A stretch of 40,510 nt of DNA, taken from assembly GCA_020161845.1 (NCBI GenBank), contig JAIUNK010000036.1, forward strand, positions 1-40,510, in the 5' to 3' direction. Numbering within the stretch: the first letter of the stretch is position 1; every line of letters starts with the position of its first letter. This document shows, piece by piece, positions 1 to 8,003 of the stretch. Position numbers and translations under genes: made by a program. The notes under the pieces are model-generated. The model ran no database searches. It was not told the origin of the DNA and saw only the letters and a list, made by a program, of their open reading frames with translations. The stretch comes from Actinomycetota bacterium. GTDB taxonomy: Bacteria; Actinomycetota; Actinomycetes; Actinomycetales; Dermatophilaceae.

Positions 1-882
1 GAGCGGCAGGCCCGCGACGATCTCGCGGATCGCGTCCTGGGGGACGCGGGCGGCGTACGGCGTCGTGGTGGCGATGCGATTCGCCACCCGCCGGTCGACC
101 TCCCGGCGCACGAGGCGTCCTGGTGTGCCGGTGTCGGGCGCGTCCGTGTCGGGCGCGTCCGTGTCGGGCGCGTCCGTGTCGGGCGCGTCCGTGTCGGGCG
201 CGTCCGTGTCGGGCAGGGTGAGCGCCTCCAGCGCGCGCAACTCGGCGGTGCTCAGGTGGCGCGACGCCAGCTCAATGCCGTCCTCGACGACGGGCACCGG
301 CACGGAGTGCCGGCGCAGCCCGCGCAGCCGCCGGGTCGCGGCGCGGCCGGTCACCGGCTCCCACAGCACCCGCAGTTCGCCGGGTTGGGCGGGCAGTCCC
401 GCGACCAGGCAGGCGCCGAGCCGCAGACCTACCGCATGCACGGGGCGACCCGGGACCATGGCCCGGGCGTACGCCAGCGCGGCCGCGACGGCGGCCGGCC
501 ACGTCGCGGCGAACGGTTCGGATGCGCCGAACAGCCCGGGCGCAGCGGCCGGGGAGTCGCCGTCGCCGGGCAGGTCCGGGCTCACCGCGACGAAGCCCGC
601 GCGGGCCGCCTGCATGGCCAGGACCCGGGCGGTCCGCAGCCCGACCACCCGTTCGTGGCCGAAGGGCGGCAGGACGAGCACCGCGCCCGCAGCCGTGCCG
701 GCAGCGGGTCGGTCGATGCGCACGGCGATCGGAGCCGTGGGGAGCCACGTCGTGGTCGACACCACATCCGGCCAGGGCGCGCTGAGCTGCAACGCGCTCT
801 CCAGCGTCTGGTCGACGCCGCAACGGTCCGAGCGGAGCGGGTCCCCCGGCGCGGTGGGTGCGGATCGCGTGAGCAGTTTCAC
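1..882 (-). CDS. alpha/beta-hydrolase-like protein, 3' end outside window
   Basis: The reading frame starts at a GTG whose GTGA overlaps the stop of the upstream paralogue, and it is still open at the window edge (294 codons seen). The protein closely matches the N-terminal half of that paralogue: PWP near residue 37, a VLPPFGHERVV strand/turn near 70, SPDLPGDGDSP near 101, and a nucleophile-elbow position reading G-L-R-L-G (152-156) instead of GxSxG. Fold and family are inferred from this layout, which resembles the exosortase-associated 'hydrolase type 2' group as I remember it. With no Ser or Cys at the elbow, catalysis through the usual triad looks unlikely. A run of five DTDAP repeats lies near residues 226-250. 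It is probably translationally coupled to the upstream gene. Substrate and role are unknown. Confidence 0.7.
   Translation of the reverse strand, partial: MKLLTRSAPTAPGDPLRSDRCGVDQTLESALQLSAPWPDVVSTTTWLPTAPIAVRIDRPAAGTAAGAVLVLPPFGHERVVGLRTARVLAMQAARAGFVAVSPDLPGDGDSPAAAPGLFGASEPFAATWPAAVAAALAYARAMVPGRPVHAVGLRLGACLVAGLPAQPGELRVLWEPVTGRAATRRLRGLRRHSVPVPVVEDGIELASRHLSTAELRALEALTLPDTDAPDTDAPDTDAPDTDAPDTDAPDTGTPGRLVRREVDRRVANRIATTTPYAARVPQDAIREIVAGLPL
131..205. repeat. five perfect 15-bp tandem repeats, in frame
   Basis: The unit gtgtcgggcgcgtcc occurs five times head to tail, followed by a partial sixth copy. It is in frame with the minus-strand hydrolase-like gene and encodes a DTDAP repeat. Copy number could vary without breaking the frame. 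Confidence 0.95.
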
Positions 883-2723
883 TGGTCCGCCCCTCCCCGG
901 CCCTGGCGCACCCCGGATGTTCCGGGCCCGCGCTCGGGGACACCCTCGGGAGGGCTGGTGAGCAGTCCCCAGTCCGCCAGCACCGCATCGATGTGCCCGG
1001 CCACGATGTGGCGCGAGCGCGCGGCCACCGCCCCATGGTCGAGGATCGGCTCGACGGTCCAGCGCAGCCGCGGGCGGCGCCCCCGGCCGTGCCAACCGCC
1101 CCCCTTGGCACGGAAGAGCACTGACTCCCAGCCGCCCGTCACGAGGTAGAGGGAGACCTCGCGGGGAACGCGGCGGAGCATGCGTCCCACCCGGTCCCGG
1201 GCATCCTTCGGGTGGCGCAGCAGGGCCAACTGCGGCAAGCGCGTCAGCGCGGCGCGGCGGACGACGACCAGCGGGCTCTCGCGCCGGGGCGCGGCAGCGA
1301 CAGCCGGGCCCTTCGACGTGCCGTGCCAGCGGGCGACCACGTCGTCGTCGTAGTACCACGACTCCGGCGCCCAGTGCGCCTGGTTCACCGACAGGATCGC
1401 CGTCGGCGGCGCCAGCTCCGCGCCACGCATCAGACACCACGGCCCCGCGCACACCCCGACGGCAAGGACCGGCGCAGCGCCCGCGACGCGCCGCGCGGCC
1501 CGGATCAGGTCCGCGCAGTCCTGCGCGGCTTCCTCGGTATAGGGCACCACGCCCGACGCGACGTCCGGGTCGAGGCTGTCCCCGAGGCCGCTGCGGTCGG
1601 CGCGGATCGAGACGACACCGTACGGCGCCCGCCGCCGCGCCTGCGCCGCCCACAGGTCACCTGGACCGGTCGCGAGCTCGGTGCCCGTCGCCGTGAAGGC
1701 CAGCACGGCCACCGGATCGCCCCCCGAGGCCGTCGCGTCGTGCCGGATCGCCCGGGTCAGGACGGCGCGGCAGCGGCGCGGGCCGAGCACCATGAGCGTC
1801 TCCTCGACGCCCGGCGCGACCAGCGCGGTCGCCCGCACCGGCAGCTCCCCGACCGGCGTCGCGGCCCCGGTGGGAAGGGACTCGACGAGGTCGGCGATCC
1901 AGCCGTAGGGCACCGCCGCCACGTGCGGCGGGCAGGTCGCGAGCAGCGCCGCCGCGGCCCGATCCGACTCCACCCGCACGACCTGCTCCGGTCCTTGCGG
2001 CGCGGCGGCGGCGGGCGCCGGCTCGGCCGGCAGTGTCAGGGCCTCGAACGCCGCCACTTCGGCGGGGGTCAGCAGGCGGCCGGCCAGCTCGTCGCCGCCG
2101 TCGACGAGCGGGACATCGATCGCGCGCCGCCGCATCCTGCGCAGCCGCTGCGCGGCCTCCTGGCCCGAGATCGGTTCCCACAGGATGCGGCGCTCCCGGC
2201 GATACCCCGGCAGGGCCGCGGCGATGCAGGCGCCGACCCGCAGGCCGATGGCGTGCACGGGGCGGCCTGGCACCGCGGCCCGGGCGTACCGGACGGCCGC
2301 CTCCGCCGCCGCCGGCCACTGCGCCGGGAACGGGGCCTCGGCGGGCGCCGGCGAGTCGCCATCACCCGGCAGATCCGGACTCACCACGACGAATCCGTGC
2401 CGAGCCGCCTGCAGCGCCAGCACGCGCAGCGTCCGGAACGCGACGACGCGCTCCTGACCGAACGGCGGCACGATCACCAGGGCGCCCACGGCCCGGCCAT
2501 CGGCCGGCCGGTCCACGCGCACCGCGACCGGCAGCTCCGGCAACCAGGTCGTCTCGCTGCTCACCTCCGGCCACGGCCGATTCAGCTCGACCCGCGCCGG
2601 GTCCGTACGCCGCGGCGCCGCGACGCGCTCAACCGGCGCACCGGTCCCGAGCGACATGACCGGTTCACCGGTCCCGAGCGACATGACCGGCTCAAGCCGG
2701 CCGGGTTCCTGGACGATGGACAT
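879..2723 (-). CDS. two-domain alpha/beta-hydrolase-like protein
   Basis: 614 aa. I chose the ATG at 2723 because ggggggag lies about 7 nt upstream; an in-frame ATG 8 codons earlier lacks such a site. Two hydrolase-like halves are visible. The N-terminal half (about 50-235) has SPDLPGDGDSP and an elbow reading GLRVG (160-164), with Arg where Ser is expected. The C-terminal half (about 335-500) has RADRSGLGDS and an elbow reading GVCAG (423-427), with Cys as possible nucleophile. The N-terminal half is paralogous to the downstream gene, which overlaps by GTGA. A 9-residue repeat (EPVMSLGTG) sits at residues 11-28. No signal peptide or membrane segment is evident, so it is probably cytoplasmic. 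A hairpin separates it from the GT87 gene upstream. Function is unknown; a thioesterase/acyl-transfer role or a non-catalytic role are both possible. Confidence 0.75.
   Translation of the reverse strand: MSIVQEPGRLEPVMSLGTGEPVMSLGTGAPVERVAAPRRTDPARVELNRPWPEVSSETTWLPELPVAVRVDRPADGRAVGALVIVPPFGQERVVAFRTLRVLALQAARHGFVVVSPDLPGDGDSPAPAEAPFPAQWPAAAEAAVRYARAAVPGRPVHAIGLRVGACIAAALPGYRRERRILWEPISGQEAAQRLRRMRRRAIDVPLVDGGDELAGRLLTPAEVAAFEALTLPAEPAPAAAAPQGPEQVVRVESDRAAAALLATCPPHVAAVPYGWIADLVESLPTGAATPVGELPVRATALVAPGVEETLMVLGPRRCRAVLTRAIRHDATASGGDPVAVLAFTATGTELATGPGDLWAAQARRRAPYGVVSIRADRSGLGDSLDPDVASGVVPYTEEAAQDCADLIRAARRVAGAAPVLAVGVCAGPWCLMRGAELAPPTAILSVNQAHWAPESWYYDDDVVARWHGTSKGPAVAAAPRRESPLVVVRRAALTRLPQLALLRHPKDARDRVGRMLRRVPREVSLYLVTGGWESVLFRAKGGGWHGRGRRPRLRWTVEPILDHGAVAARSRHIVAGHIDAVLADWGLLTSPPEGVPERGPGTSGVRQGRGGADQ
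2641..2694. repeat. two 27-bp tandem repeats, in frame
   Basis: Copies at 2641-2667 and 2668-2694 differ by one base. They encode a duplicated EPVMSLGTG segment near the N-terminus of the minus-strand hydrolase-like protein. Confidence 0.9.
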
Positions 2724-2798
2724 CGCGAATCTCCCCCCGAGCATCACTGCCGCCCCGATTCGGCAGAGACCTGGCCAGGGTAGGCGGACGCGCGTCCA

Positions 2799-2833
2799 GG
2801 ACGGTAGCGCTGTTGTGTCTCAGCGAACCGTCC
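2799..2833 (-). terminator. hairpin just downstream of the GT87 gene
   Basis: GGACGG and CGCTG at 2799-2812 pair with CAGCG and CCGTCC at 2821-2833, with a small internal loop and an 8-nt apical loop. It begins 7 nt past the stop of the minus-strand GT87 gene. There is no T-tract, as is common in actinobacterial terminators, so function is inferred from position and pairing. Confidence 0.5.
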
Positions 2834-2839
2834 CGACGG

Positions 2840-4273
2840 CTAGCGCAGCGCGATGGTCATCGCGTCCGGTCGAGCGGCCAGCGGGCCGGCGAGCTCGTCC
2901 GGCTCCACCGAGGCGTCCAGCTGCGGATCCGCGTCGGGCGCGGCGAGATAGTCCTCCGGCACCGGCACCCGACGTACCGCCTGCCGCCACGCCGCCACCA
3001 CCAGCCACGCGATCCCGGCCAGCCGCAGCACGGAGAACACCATCAGCCACGGCAACGGCAACCCCCGGTTCGGGTCGGACTGACCGCCGAGATAGAGCCA
3101 GATCGCTACGAAGTACAGGACCTCCCCGGTCACCCAGACGAGGTGGTCGCGCCAGCGCAGGCCGGCCAGCGCCACGAGCGGGAGCAGCCACAACGCCGCC
3201 TGGACGGGCAACGACCGGCCGGTCATCAGCACGACCCCGACGACGACCAGGCTGACCTCGGCGATGGTCGGGCGGCGCGGCACCGACAGCGCCAGCGCCG
3301 CCCCCAGGGCCAACGCCAGCACCCACCCGGCGACGGCGAGGGAGACCGCGACCGTGGGGGACAGGGTGCGGTCGGCGGCGCGCAGCAGATACCACAGCGA
3401 GCCGTAGTCGGGGCCGGCGGAGGCCCACTGCCGGTACGGCGTGGCCAGGCCCGCCAGGTCACCCAGCCCGCGGGCGCCTCCGGTCAGCAGCCCCATCCCG
3501 AAGATGACGACCAGCGATCCGACAAAACTGAGCATCGCCGTGCCTGCCATCGCCGCCCACGCGGCCAGCCGGCCGGCCCGCACCGCGAGCAGCCCGATGA
3601 CCAGCACCAGCAGGATCGGATAGGTGCGCGCCGCAATGGCCAGGCCGAAGAGCACCCCGGCCCACTCGGGTCGATGGCGGGACCACAGGAACAGGCCGTA
3701 CGACGCGAGCATGACGCCGAACAGGTCCGGGGACACCAATGCGGTCGTGATCAGCAGCGGGCTGGCCGCGATGTGGGCCGCCCGCCAGGGGTCCCGCCGG
3801 GCGCTGCGGGCGGTGACCGTCACCAGCACCGCGAGCACGCCGACCAGCGCGACCGCCCAGGCCAGGACGAAGAACCGTTGTTGGTCGGCGGGCGTGCCGT
3901 CCGGGACGATCGCCGCCAGCAGCCACAGCAACGCCCCGGTCAGCGGCGGCTGCGCCAGGCCGGCGCCGCTGTTCGGATACGGATAGTCGCCGGTGGCCAG
4001 CGGCGAGGAGGTCTGCAGATAGGGCAGGTCCGAATAGCAGGCCCGCCAGAACACGTCCGGGACCGACCAGCCGTTGGCGGTGCAGTGTCCCTTCTGCAGC
4101 ACGCCGAGGGCCACCATCACCGAGGCCACGAACGTCAGGGCTGCGGCGGCCGGCTGCCAGGGCAGGGCCGCGCCGACCCGGGCGTACCGGCCGAGCGGCC
4201 CCCCGAATAGCGGGGTGGCCGCCCGCGCGACCGGGTCCGTCGAGGGGACCTCGATGTCGCGCACGCCGATCAT
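2840..4273 (-). CDS. GT87 (DUF2029) polyprenyl-phosphate-dependent mannosyltransferase-like membrane protein
   Basis: 477 aa. The ATG at 4273 overlaps the stop of the PBP gene (ATGA). The protein is strongly hydrophobic with roughly ten predicted membrane segments, beginning near residue 35 (LTFVASVMVALGVL). After the first segment comes an extracytoplasmic loop rich in Trp, Cys, Tyr and Pro (CTANGWSVPDVFWRACYSDL, then YPYPNSGAGLAQPPL), which is typical of GT-C type lipid-linked sugar transferases. The C-terminal tail is acidic and cytoplasmic. M. tuberculosis has the same order (ponA1 Rv0050 followed by membrane protein Rv0051), which supports orthology. Likely role: transfer of a mannosyl or other glycosyl unit from a polyprenyl-phosphate donor on the outer face of the membrane. 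The acceptor is unknown. Co-transcription with the PBP is likely from the overlap. Confidence 0.78.
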   Translation of the reverse strand: MIGVRDIEVPSTDPVARAATPLFGGPLGRYARVGAALPWQPAAAALTFVASVMVALGVLQKGHCTANGWSVPDVFWRACYSDLPYLQTSSPLATGDYPYPNSGAGLAQPPLTGALLWLLAAIVPDGTPADQQRFFVLAWAVALVGVLAVLVTVTARSARRDPWRAAHIAASPLLITTALVSPDLFGVMLASYGLFLWSRHRPEWAGVLFGLAIAARTYPILLVLVIGLLAVRAGRLAAWAAMAGTAMLSFVGSLVVIFGMGLLTGGARGLGDLAGLATPYRQWASAGPDYGSLWYLLRAADRTLSPTVAVSLAVAGWVLALALGAALALSVPRRPTIAEVSLVVVGVVLMTGRSLPVQAALWLLPLVALAGLRWRDHLVWVTGEVLYFVAIWLYLGGQSDPNRGLPLPWLMVFSVLRLAGIAWLVVAAWRQAVRRVPVPEDYLAAPDADPQLDASVEPDELAGPLAARPDAMTIALR

Positions 4274-6549
4274 CCGGATCCCGTCCCCGGATCGGTGGGC
4301 AGCCCGGCCGGGCCGACCCCGTCGCCGCCGTCCCCGCCGCTGCCGTCCGCGCCGCCGGCTCGCGGCTGAATGGTGACCGTGCCTCCGGGTCGGGGTGGCC
4401 GTGGCGTCGTCCCACCGGTCGTCGGCCCCGTCGAGTCGGTCGGCCCTGTCGACTCGGTGGGTGCGTCCGTCGTGGTGGTCGTGCTGGTGGTCGGCCGCGT
4501 GGTGGTCGGCGGCGGCGGCGGGGTCCACACCTTGTCATCCCCGATCCCGGCCCGCGGCGGGAACTGCTCGATCGGCTTGTTCTGCAGATAGGCCCGCGCG
4601 AACTGCACCCACACGTCGACCGGCAGCGAGCCCGACTCCAGGCCGTAGAGACCGTTCATGGACTGCGGGGTGCCATTGGCGTCGGGCAGATACATGCCGA
4701 CGGAGATCGAGACCTGGGGGGTATAGCCCACGAACCAGGCGGACTTGCTCTCGTTCGACGTACCGGTCTTGCCGGCCACGGGCCGACCCACGGCGCTCGC
4801 GCCCGACCCGGTCCCGCCGTACCGCGTGACCGCCCGCAGCGCGTCCGTCGCGTCCGCGGCGACATCCTTGTCGAAGGCCTTGGTCAGCTCCGGGCCGCCC
4901 TCGAACAGCACCCGATTGTCGATGCCGGAAACGACCTGCTTGACGATGTAGGGCTTGGCGCGCTGGCCCTCGCCGCCGATCGTCGCGTAGGCGTTGGCCA
5001 GGTCGATCGGCCGGACCGCGGCGCTGCCGAGCACGTTGGCGACGTTGGCCTCCAGCCCGGGGGAGTTCGCCGGGGCGTCACCGTCGGCGGGGGAGATCCC
5101 GGCGGCGATTGCGGCCTTCATCGTGTTCTCGGGGCCGACCCGCTCGTTCATCCGGACGAACGCGGTGTTGATCGAGCCGGCCAACATCTGCGGCACGGTG
5201 ACCCGGCCGTGGCTGGCGAAGTCCCAGTTGTTGATCGTGTCGGTCGTGCCCGGCGGACGATAGGGGGTGCTGGAGTCGTAGGACTCCCGGGTGCTCAGGC
5301 CCTGCTGCAGCCCGGCGAGGGTGGCGAAGGCCTTCATCGTCGAGCCGGCCTGCATGTGCCCCTGGGTGGCGTAGTTGAACGGCTCCTTGGCGAAGTCGGC
5401 GCCGCCGTAGAGAGCCAGGATCGCCCCGTCGTCGGGCTTGATCGCGACCGAGCCGATCTTCACCCCGGCCGCCCGGCCCTGCGTCGGGCGATTGTCGTTG
5501 ACCGCCTTGACCAGCTGGTTCTGGGTGGCCTGCTCGATGGTCGTGGTGATCCGCAGGCCGTTGCGCTGGATGTCCTCGTCCTTGATGCCGCGCTCGGCGA
5601 GCTCGGCCTTCACGACGTCGACGAGGTAACCGTCGGTGCCACCCAGGACGCTGGCCGGCTTGTACGGCAGGGTGGCCGGGAACTGCATCGCCGCCCGGTC
5701 CGCCGGCTTGAGCCAGCCCTTGTCGACCATGCCGTCGAGCACGTAGTTCCACCGGGCCGTGGCCTTGGTCTTCGCCGCCGGGCCGGTGTTCGGGTCGAGC
5801 GCGCTGGGCTCGTTGATGACGGCGGCGAGGAAGGCGGACTGCGGTACGTCGAGAGCGGTGGCGTCCTTGCCGAAGTAGGCCTTGCTCGCCATCTGAATGC
5901 CGTAGGCGTTGCGGCCGTAATAGATGGTGTTGAGGTAGTTGGCCAGGATCTCATCCTTGGACTGCTCGCGGTCGATCTTGACCGCGATGATGATCTCCTT
6001 GCCCTTGCGGGTCAGGGTCTGATCGCTGGTCAGGAAGTAGTTCTTCACGTATTGCTGGGTGATCGTCGACCCGCCGCCCGCATTCTCGCCACGGATCGCG
6101 CCCCAGACCGCCCGGCCCAGCCCCGTGATCGAAATGCCCGGATTCTCCAGGAAGTCACGGTCCTCGGCGGACATCACGGCGTACCGCATCACCGTGGGGA
6201 TCTTCTCGATCGGCACCGACTCGCGGTTGCTGCCCGCCCCCGAGATGCGGGTCATCTCGGTCTTGCCGTCGGCGTAGTAGACGACGGAGGCCTGCGCGTT
6301 GGCCATCTCGTTGGGGGAGGGGATGTCGACCATCGAGTACGCGAGGCCGGCCAGCCCCACCGCCAGCAGGGTCATCGCCAGGAGGGTGAGCAGCGTTCCC
6401 TTCCAGGGGAGTCGGCGCCGTCGCCGGGTGTCCACCCGGATCGCCCCTGTCGCCCCGGTTGCCCTTGAGGAGTGCGGGGACCCGGGCGTGGAACCTCGCG
6501 GGGAACCTGGTCGCGGGGAACCTGGTCGCGGACCTGAGGATCGGCTCAC
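4270..6549 (-). CDS. ponA: bifunctional class A penicillin-binding protein (GT51 + transpeptidase)
   Basis: 759 aa peptidoglycan synthase. Order of parts: a basic Ser/Pro-rich cytoplasmic tail (1-49); one membrane anchor (about 52-73); a GT51 glycosyltransferase with catalytic Glu in SAEDRDF (E129), GGSTITQQ (158-165) and GRNAYGIQMASKAYFGK (212-228); a transpeptidase with nucleophile motif STMK (S403-K406), SIN (459-461) and KTG (594-596); and a Thr/Pro- then Gly-rich C-terminal tail. All catalytic motifs are present. The start is the GTG at 6549, preceded by a purine-rich AGGAAGGAAG about 8 nt upstream; an upstream ATG near 6600 has poorer support. It is followed with ATGA overlap by the GT87 gene, as in the M. 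tuberculosis ponA1 region. Low-complexity tails of this kind are usual for actinobacterial PonA. Confidence 0.95.
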   Translation of the reverse strand: MSRSSGPRPGSPRPGSPRGSTPGSPHSSRATGATGAIRVDTRRRRRLPWKGTLLTLLAMTLLAVGLAGLAYSMVDIPSPNEMANAQASVVYYADGKTEMTRISGAGSNRESVPIEKIPTVMRYAVMSAEDRDFLENPGISITGLGRAVWGAIRGENAGGGSTITQQYVKNYFLTSDQTLTRKGKEIIIAVKIDREQSKDEILANYLNTIYYGRNAYGIQMASKAYFGKDATALDVPQSAFLAAVINEPSALDPNTGPAAKTKATARWNYVLDGMVDKGWLKPADRAAMQFPATLPYKPASVLGGTDGYLVDVVKAELAERGIKDEDIQRNGLRITTTIEQATQNQLVKAVNDNRPTQGRAAGVKIGSVAIKPDDGAILALYGGADFAKEPFNYATQGHMQAGSTMKAFATLAGLQQGLSTRESYDSSTPYRPPGTTDTINNWDFASHGRVTVPQMLAGSINTAFVRMNERVGPENTMKAAIAAGISPADGDAPANSPGLEANVANVLGSAAVRPIDLANAYATIGGEGQRAKPYIVKQVVSGIDNRVLFEGGPELTKAFDKDVAADATDALRAVTRYGGTGSGASAVGRPVAGKTGTSNESKSAWFVGYTPQVSISVGMYLPDANGTPQSMNGLYGLESGSLPVDVWVQFARAYLQNKPIEQFPPRAGIGDDKVWTPPPPPTTTRPTTSTTTTTDAPTESTGPTDSTGPTTGGTTPRPPRPGGTVTIQPRAGGADGSGGDGGDGVGPAGLPTDPGTGSG

Positions 6550-6706
6550 GCGTTCGACTTCCTTCCTCGGGCGGCCGACCGTTCGGCGCGCCCTCCGCAT
6601 ACCACGGTACGGGGAGGGGCGGCCGGACGCCGCCTTGTCTGGTACGCCGACCCCGCGGGGCCCGCCGCCGTCCGCCACGTCGCCGGGCGGGGATAGCAGC
6701 CGCTGC

Positions 6707-6746
6707 GGGGAGGGTTTGCTCCCGAGTTCGGGAGCAAACCCTCCCC
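6707..6746. promoter_or_regulatory. perfect 19-bp-arm palindrome between ponA and the DUF559 gene
   Basis: The left arm GGGGAGGGTTTGCTCCCGA (6707-6725) and its exact complement (6728-6746) are separated by two bases. It lies in the divergent intergenic region, 158 bp before ponA and 83 bp before the DUF559 gene. There is no T-run on either side. It could be an operator, a bidirectional transcription barrier or a REP-like element. Confidence 0.8.
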
Positions 6747-6778
6747 AAAAGGTCAGGAAAGCCGCAGCCCAGGGCGTG

Positions 6779-6790
6779 GCTGTGGATAAC
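6779..6790 (+). promoter_or_regulatory. GCTGTGGATAAC motif upstream of the first DUF559/AbiEi gene
   Basis: GCTGTGGATA ends exactly 40 nt before the ATG at 6829. The same 10-mer is found in the same orientation with the same 40-nt gap before the second DUF559 gene. It contains a reverse-complement match to the DnaA-box consensus TTATCCACA. It may be the binding site of the N-terminal winged helix of these proteins, or part of their promoter. Confidence 0.6.
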
Positions 6791-6828
6791 TCGATCGGCG
6801 TGATCGAGCGGCCGGGCACGCTGAGGAC

Positions 6829-7815
6829 ATGGACCTGCCCGACCGCCTCGCCGCGCTGGCCCGCGCGCAGAACGGATTGCTCACCATCGCGCAGTGTCGC
6901 GACGCCGGAATCAGCCCTCGGCGCGTCGCAACGGCGTACCGCACCGGTCGATGGACCCGCCCTCAGCGCGGCGTCTACCAGACGCTTCCCGGTCGCGACG
7001 ACTGGCAGACCCGCGCCGTCGCGGCGCTGCTGAGCTGCGGGCCCGACGCGGCCCTCAGCCACGCGAGCGCGGCTCGCGCCTGGGGGATCATGGGTCCGTG
7101 GTCCGGACGCGGCCCGGAGCAATTCGACATCCTGGTTCCCTGGGAGCGACGGGTGGCCACCCCGAACGGCGTACGGCTGCATCGCTGTCGGGCCTGGCGG
7201 CTGCGGGTGGCGGCGCGGGCGTGGCCACGACGGACGACAGCTGCGGATACCGTCCTCGATCTGGCCGCGACCGCGGATCTCGATGCGACGATCTCCTGGG
7301 TCGGGCGGGCCCTGCAGCGCGAGACGACCACCGAGGAGCTGCTGCTCGAGGCTCTCGATCGACGGGGCCGGCAGCGGCACGCGGCCGAGCTGCGCGAGAT
7401 CCTCGACATCGGCGGCATCGAGAGCGCGGCGGAGCTGCGCTATCACCGTGACGTGGCGCAGCGGCACGGCCTGCCACCGGCCCGGCGCCAAGTGGTCGAT
7501 GCGCGAGCGGGGTCGCGGCGGGTGGATGTGGAGTACGAGGAGTATCGGCTGCGCGTCGAAATCGACGGGCGGGTCGGGCACCAGGGCTGGGACGAACGGC
7601 GCGGCGACGCCCGCAAAGATATTGCGGCGGCGCGGAACCGGTGGATGTCGATCCGGCCGGGATGGCGCGACGTCGCGATCAGCCCCTGTGACCTGGCCGC
7701 CGCCGTGGCCGAAATCCTGTGGGGGCGCGGCTGGCGCGGTCTGCCGTCGCCGTGCCGCGCCGCCGACTGCGCGATCCGCGGCGTGCTGGAGAAGGCGCCC
7801 CGCGGGGCGGCCTAA
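6829..7815 (+). CDS. AbiEi-like winged-helix / DUF559 (Vsr-like fold) protein
   Basis: 328 aa. The ATG is preceded by ctgagga. The N-terminal part (about 1-75) looks like the AbiEi/type IV antitoxin winged helix: a short helical opening, GISPRRVATAYRTGRW, then RGVYQTLPG. The middle part follows the usual 'SHASAARAWG' pattern. The C-terminal part is a DUF559-type restriction-endonuclease-like fold: ESAAELRYHRD (Glu about 205), then RRVDVEYEEYRLRVEIDGRVGHQ with acidic residues in the two adjacent strands, then a helix starting ERRGDARKD. Family members are widespread in Actinobacteria, and their function is not established. No AbiEii-like toxin gene is adjacent, so a classical abortive-infection pair is not seen. 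A tight palindrome lies on each side of the gene, and a second relative is encoded at 23745-24641. Confidence 0.8.
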   Translation: MDLPDRLAALARAQNGLLTIAQCRDAGISPRRVATAYRTGRWTRPQRGVYQTLPGRDDWQTRAVAALLSCGPDAALSHASAARAWGIMGPWSGRGPEQFDILVPWERRVATPNGVRLHRCRAWRLRVAARAWPRRTTAADTVLDLAATADLDATISWVGRALQRETTTEELLLEALDRRGRQRHAAELREILDIGGIESAAELRYHRDVAQRHGLPPARRQVVDARAGSRRVDVEYEEYRLRVEIDGRVGHQGWDERRGDARKDIAAARNRWMSIRPGWRDVAISPCDLAAAVAEILWGRGWRGLPSPCRAADCAIRGVLEKAPRGAA

Positions 7816-7855
7816 CCACCTCGGCCCCCCAACCGGCCCACCCACCCGAGCCCAT

Positions 7856-7895
7856 GGGGAGTGATAGCTACACATTCCGGTAGCTATCACTCCCC
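7856..7895. terminator. 16-bp-arm hairpin downstream of the DUF559 gene
   Basis: GGGGAGTGATAGCTAC (7856-7871) pairs perfectly with 7880-7895 around an 8-nt loop, 41 bp after the DUF559 stop codon. The stem is unusually AT-rich for this genome and no T-tract follows. Position suggests a terminator. The GGGGAG edge is shared with the palindrome at 6707-6746. Confidence 0.55.
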
Positions 7896-7960
7896 GCGGG
7901 GGGCCGGGGATGAGCCGCAAGCTCGGGCTGCGCGAGATCGGGACCGAAACTGCCGTGTGC

Positions 7961-7993
7961 TAGGTGACAAAGCGGGTGTTTGTCACCTAACCT
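7961..7993 (+). promoter_or_regulatory. operator-like palindrome overlapping a candidate ino1 promoter
   Basis: TAGGTGACAAA (7961-7971) and TTTGTCACCTA (7979-7989) form a perfect inverted repeat with a 7-nt spacer. It overlaps a plausible promoter: GTGACA at 7964-7969, 18 nt, TAACCT at 7988-7993. A bound repressor would cover both elements. The cognate regulator is not in the window. In M. tuberculosis a PadR-family gene (Rv0047c) neighbours ino1, so PadR is one candidate; the LacI-type inositol regulator IpsA is another. Confidence 0.6.
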
Positions 7994-8003
7994 GCTGGGT
8001 GTC

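Noticed and set aside
131-205. CRISPR-like array
   Set aside because: Units are 15 bp, directly adjacent with no spacers, and in frame within a coding sequence. No cas genes are present, and no other array-like pattern was found in the window.
6829-7815. Complete AbiE toxin-antitoxin pair
   Set aside because: Only the AbiEi-like winged helix is present, fused to a DUF559 domain. No AbiEii nucleotidyltransferase toxin gene is adjacent to either copy.
6550-7920. N-terminal extension of the PBP to an ATG near 7920
   Set aside because: It would run antisense through the DUF559 gene and has no similarity to PBPs. The GTG at 6549 has a good ribosome-binding site and gives a normal cytoplasmic tail and anchor.
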